Positions 58,652-64,000 of a stretch of 64,000 nucleotides of DNA are shown here, piece by piece. Origin of the DNA: Pogonophryne albipinna (Eukaryota; Chordata; Actinopteri; Perciformes; Artedidraconidae). The notes beneath the pieces are model-generated. The model saw only the letters and a program-made list of their open reading frames with translations, was not told where the DNA came from and made no database searches. Within the stretch, counting starts at the first letter, position 1; every line of letters begins with the position of its first letter. The translations under genes and the position numbers were made by a program. Location of the stretch: the NCBI GenBank assembly GCA_028583405.1, contig CM053258.1, positions 4,619,738-4,683,737 of the forward strand. Reading direction: 5' to 3'.

Positions 58652-58899
58652 AAACAAACAATGTCAAACATAGATGGCACTCGATTACATTTCAAGAGGG
58701 ATTATGCAAAGGCAAATTACTTAATGAACACTGTTTAATAATCAGGAGACTTGTGAACTGGATTACCTGCACCATCATCCTATATTGCATTCATGGGCAT
58801 TGTCTAGAGTAGACAACAGTCCACAAACTAAAGCAATTTAATAGACACAAAAACGAATTGCAAATGTTTGTATTTAGGCTTGAAAATGACTTACAAGGT

Positions 58900-61010
<2,111 letters not shown>

Positions 61011-61287
61011 GGGGACTCGAGTCACATGACTTGACTCGAGTCGCATATTTTTGGACTTGAGACTTGCTTGACTAACATTGATTAAAGACTTGACTTGGAC
61101 TTGGTATTCATGACTTGAGACTTGACTTAAGCTTGAGACAGATGACTTGAAAGGACTTGACTTTTTAAAATTAAATATTTGCGTTTGTTTTTGTATTGAG
61201 ATATTACGTTTAGTTTTTTCGAAATGTGATTGGGTGATTATAGCGTCATGTGCGCAAACCTGGCAACCCACAGGAGTGTCAGTTAAC

Positions 61288-61464
61288 ATGGCAGCGGCTA
61301 GCGTTACTCCAAAAATAGTCAAGTTTGGATTCGAGGATTATTTTGTCGATGACGCTAATAAGAAAAGAACAGCGGTATGCAGGGTCTGCAGCATAAAGAT
61401 CAGTGACACGACCACCACAACATCCAACTTCATTCGTCACTACAAAGAACCCCACAGAGAAAGG
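61288..61464 (+). CDS. BED-type zinc-finger exon of a hAT transposase (partial)
   Basis: The frame starts MAAASVTPKIVKFGFEDYF at 61288 and continues VCRVCSIKISDTTTTTSNFI then RHYKEPHRER. The C-x2-C, conserved aromatic/Asn and H-x4/5-H arrangement is that of BED fingers, the DNA-binding part of hAT transposases and related host genes. A GT donor follows at about 61465 (AGGTGCGTG). No downstream catalytic exon is in the window. It could be a domesticated gene, but the surrounding transposon-type repeats argue for a transposon. Confidence 0.6.
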
Positions 61465-61561
61465 TGCGTGCATGTGTTGTGTTAGCTAGAAAGCTAACGT
61501 TAAGTTTAAGCGACTTGGTTTCAAATCGATTAAGCAAAGAGAAGACAAAACGGTAAATTAA

Positions 61562-62114
<553 letters not shown>

Positions 62115-62430
62115 TTAACAGACATTTAAATTAAATATGTGTAATGGAAAATGCCATATATGATTTTCTTACCTGGAATTCTGCCTTTTTGAACAGACTT
62201 CTTGAGTCCTAGCTATATTGTCTGCAGTTCTAGGGTTAATATTGATCTAATATGATTGTCATCGGTCTAAATTAGATTTCAATGATTAACTGTGTATGTA
62301 ATGAAGATCATAGTGTGGGTTGAATCCATTTTCATAACCACTGTCTTTGAACTGATTTAAATGCGGAAACTGGGATTATTCATCAGAATTTTGTATGACT
62401 TGACTTGGCTTGCTTGACTCTCACCACAGT

Positions 62431-64000
62431 GACTTGAGACTTGCTTGATACTTGTAGGTTAAGACTTGAGACTTGCTTGATACTTGTAGGTCAAGACTTG
62501 AGAGTTGCTTGATACTTGTAGGTCAAGACTTGAGACTTGCTTGATACTTGTAGGTCAAGACTTGAGACTTGCTTGATACTTGTAGGTCAAGACTTGAGAG
62601 TTGCTTGATACTTGTAGGTCAAGACTTGAGACTTGCTTGATACTTGTACGTCAAGACTTGAGACTTGCTTGATACTTGTAGGTCAAGACTTGAGACTTGC
62701 TTGATACTTGTAGGTCAAGACTTGAGACTTGCTTGATACTTGTAGGTCAAGACTTGAGACTTGCTTGATATTGTAGGTCAAGACTTGAGACTTGCTTGAT
62801 ACTTGTAGGTCAAGACTTGAGACTTGCTTGATACTTGTAGGTCAAGACTTGAGACTTGCTTGATACTTGTAGGTCAAGACTTGAGACTTGCTTGATACTT
62901 GTAGGTCAAGACTTGGGACTTGCTTGATACTTGTAGGTCAAGACTTGAGACTTGCTTGATACTTGTAGGTCAAGACTTGAGACTTGCTTGATACTTGTAG
63001 GTCAAGACTTGAGAGTTGCTTGATACTTGTAGGTCAAGACTTGGGACTTGCTTGATACTTGTAGGTCAAGACTTGGGACTTGCTTGATACTTGTAGGTCA
63101 AGACTTGAGACTTGCTTGATACTTGTAGGTCAAGACTTGAGACTTGCTTGATACTTGTAGGTCAAGACTTGAGAGTTGCTTGATACTTGTAGGTCAAGAC
63201 TTGAGAGTTGCTTGATACTTGTAGGTCAAGACTTGAGAGTTGCTTGATACTTGTAGGTCAAGACTTGAGACTTGCTTGATACTTATAGGTCAAGACTTGA
63301 GACTTGCTTGATACTTGTAGGTCAAGACTTGAGACTTGCTTGATACTTGTAGGTCAAGACTTGAGAGTTGCTTGATACTTGTAGGTCAAGACTTGGGACT
63401 TGCTTGATACTTGTAGGTCAAGACTTGAGAGTTGCTTGATACTTGTAGGTCAAGACTTGGGACTTGCTTGATACTTGTAGGTCAAGACTTGGGACTTGCT
63501 TGATACTTGTAGGTCAAGACTTGGGACTTGCTTGATACTTGTAGGTCAAGACTTGGGACTTGCTTGATACTTGTAGGTCAAGACTTGGGACTTGCTTGAT
63601 ACTTGTAGGTCAAGACTTGAGACTTGCTTGATACTTGTAGGTCAAGACTTGAGACTTGCTGGATACTTGTAGGTCAAGACTTGAGACTTGCTTGATACTT
63701 GTAGGTCAAGACTTGAGACTTGCTTGATACTTGTAGGTCAAGACTTGAGAGTTGCTTGATACTTGTAGGTCAAGACTTGAGACTTGCTTGATACTTGTAG
63801 GTCAAGACTTGAGACTTGCTTGATACTTGTAGGTCAAGACTTGAGACTTGCTTGATACTTGTAGGTCAAGACTTGAGACTTGCTTGATACTTGTAGGTCA
63901 AGACTTGAGACTTGCTTGATACTTGTAGGTCAAGACTTGGGACTTGCTTGATACTTGTAGGTCAAGACTTGAGACTTGCTTGATACTTGTAGGTCAAGAC
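62431..64000 (+). repeat. 32-bp minisatellite array, 49 full units, continues beyond the window
   Basis: The unit begins GACTTGAGACTTGCTTGATA and ends CTTGTAGGTCAA. All units are 32 bp except unit 11 (31 bp, one C lost). Three variants differ at two sites: GAGACTT (30 units), GAGAGTT (9) and GGGACTT (10). There are no spacers and no long ORF. The first half of the unit equals the motif in the left part of the hAT element. Confidence 0.97.

Noticed and set aside
62431..64000. CRISPR-like regular array
   Set aside because: Units are contiguous with no spacers and the DNA is vertebrate; it is a minisatellite.

Overview
The window is vertebrate nuclear DNA, almost certainly from a percomorph-type teleost. 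The evidence is GT-AG introns throughout, very long CA/TG microsatellites, and many short teleost-style mobile elements: hAT and piggyBac-like MITEs, a Rex3-like LINE, and tRNA-derived SINEs. It holds the 3' part of one large gene on the + strand and one complete gene on the - strand, arranged tail to tail.

Positions 230-34315 (+) carry the last 37 coding exons of a nesprin-2 gene (syne2). All junctions join in phase, giving 1970 codons plus a stop. The reading frame is a chain of spectrin-like repeats, a conserved C-terminal block, an acidic low-complexity linker, a last repeat, and a terminal KASH domain that ends in PPPT. The 5' part of the gene lies left of the window.

Positions 37575-47258 (-) carry a complete estrogen receptor beta gene (esr2). 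Its eight coding exons total 1668 nt (555 aa plus stop): A/B domain, two zinc-finger exons, hinge, ligand-binding domain exons and a short F domain. The 3.26 kb between the two stop codons must contain both 3' UTRs. The syne2-esr2 tail-to-tail order matches the known vertebrate linkage, as on human chromosome 14.

Positions 47259-64000 contain no gene I can support. They hold 5' flank of esr2 and mobile elements: an LTR nested in a hAT-type MITE (47708-49241), a LINE tail, an inverted-repeat element (53591-54343), TTAA-flanked elements carrying (CA)n and (GA)n, and the 5' part of a hAT transposon with a BED zinc-finger exon. The window ends inside a 32-bp tandem array of 49 full units that seems to derive from motifs in that transposon.

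Functionally, nesprin-2 would anchor the outer nuclear membrane to the cytoskeleton through SUN proteins, and ER-beta is an estrogen-dependent transcription factor. They are neighbours by old synteny and I see no sign of a shared pathway. The unusual content is in the repeats: complementary UG and CA tracts around syne2 exons, nested insertions with intact target-site duplications, and a Tyr-to-Cys change in the ER-beta DNA-binding domain.
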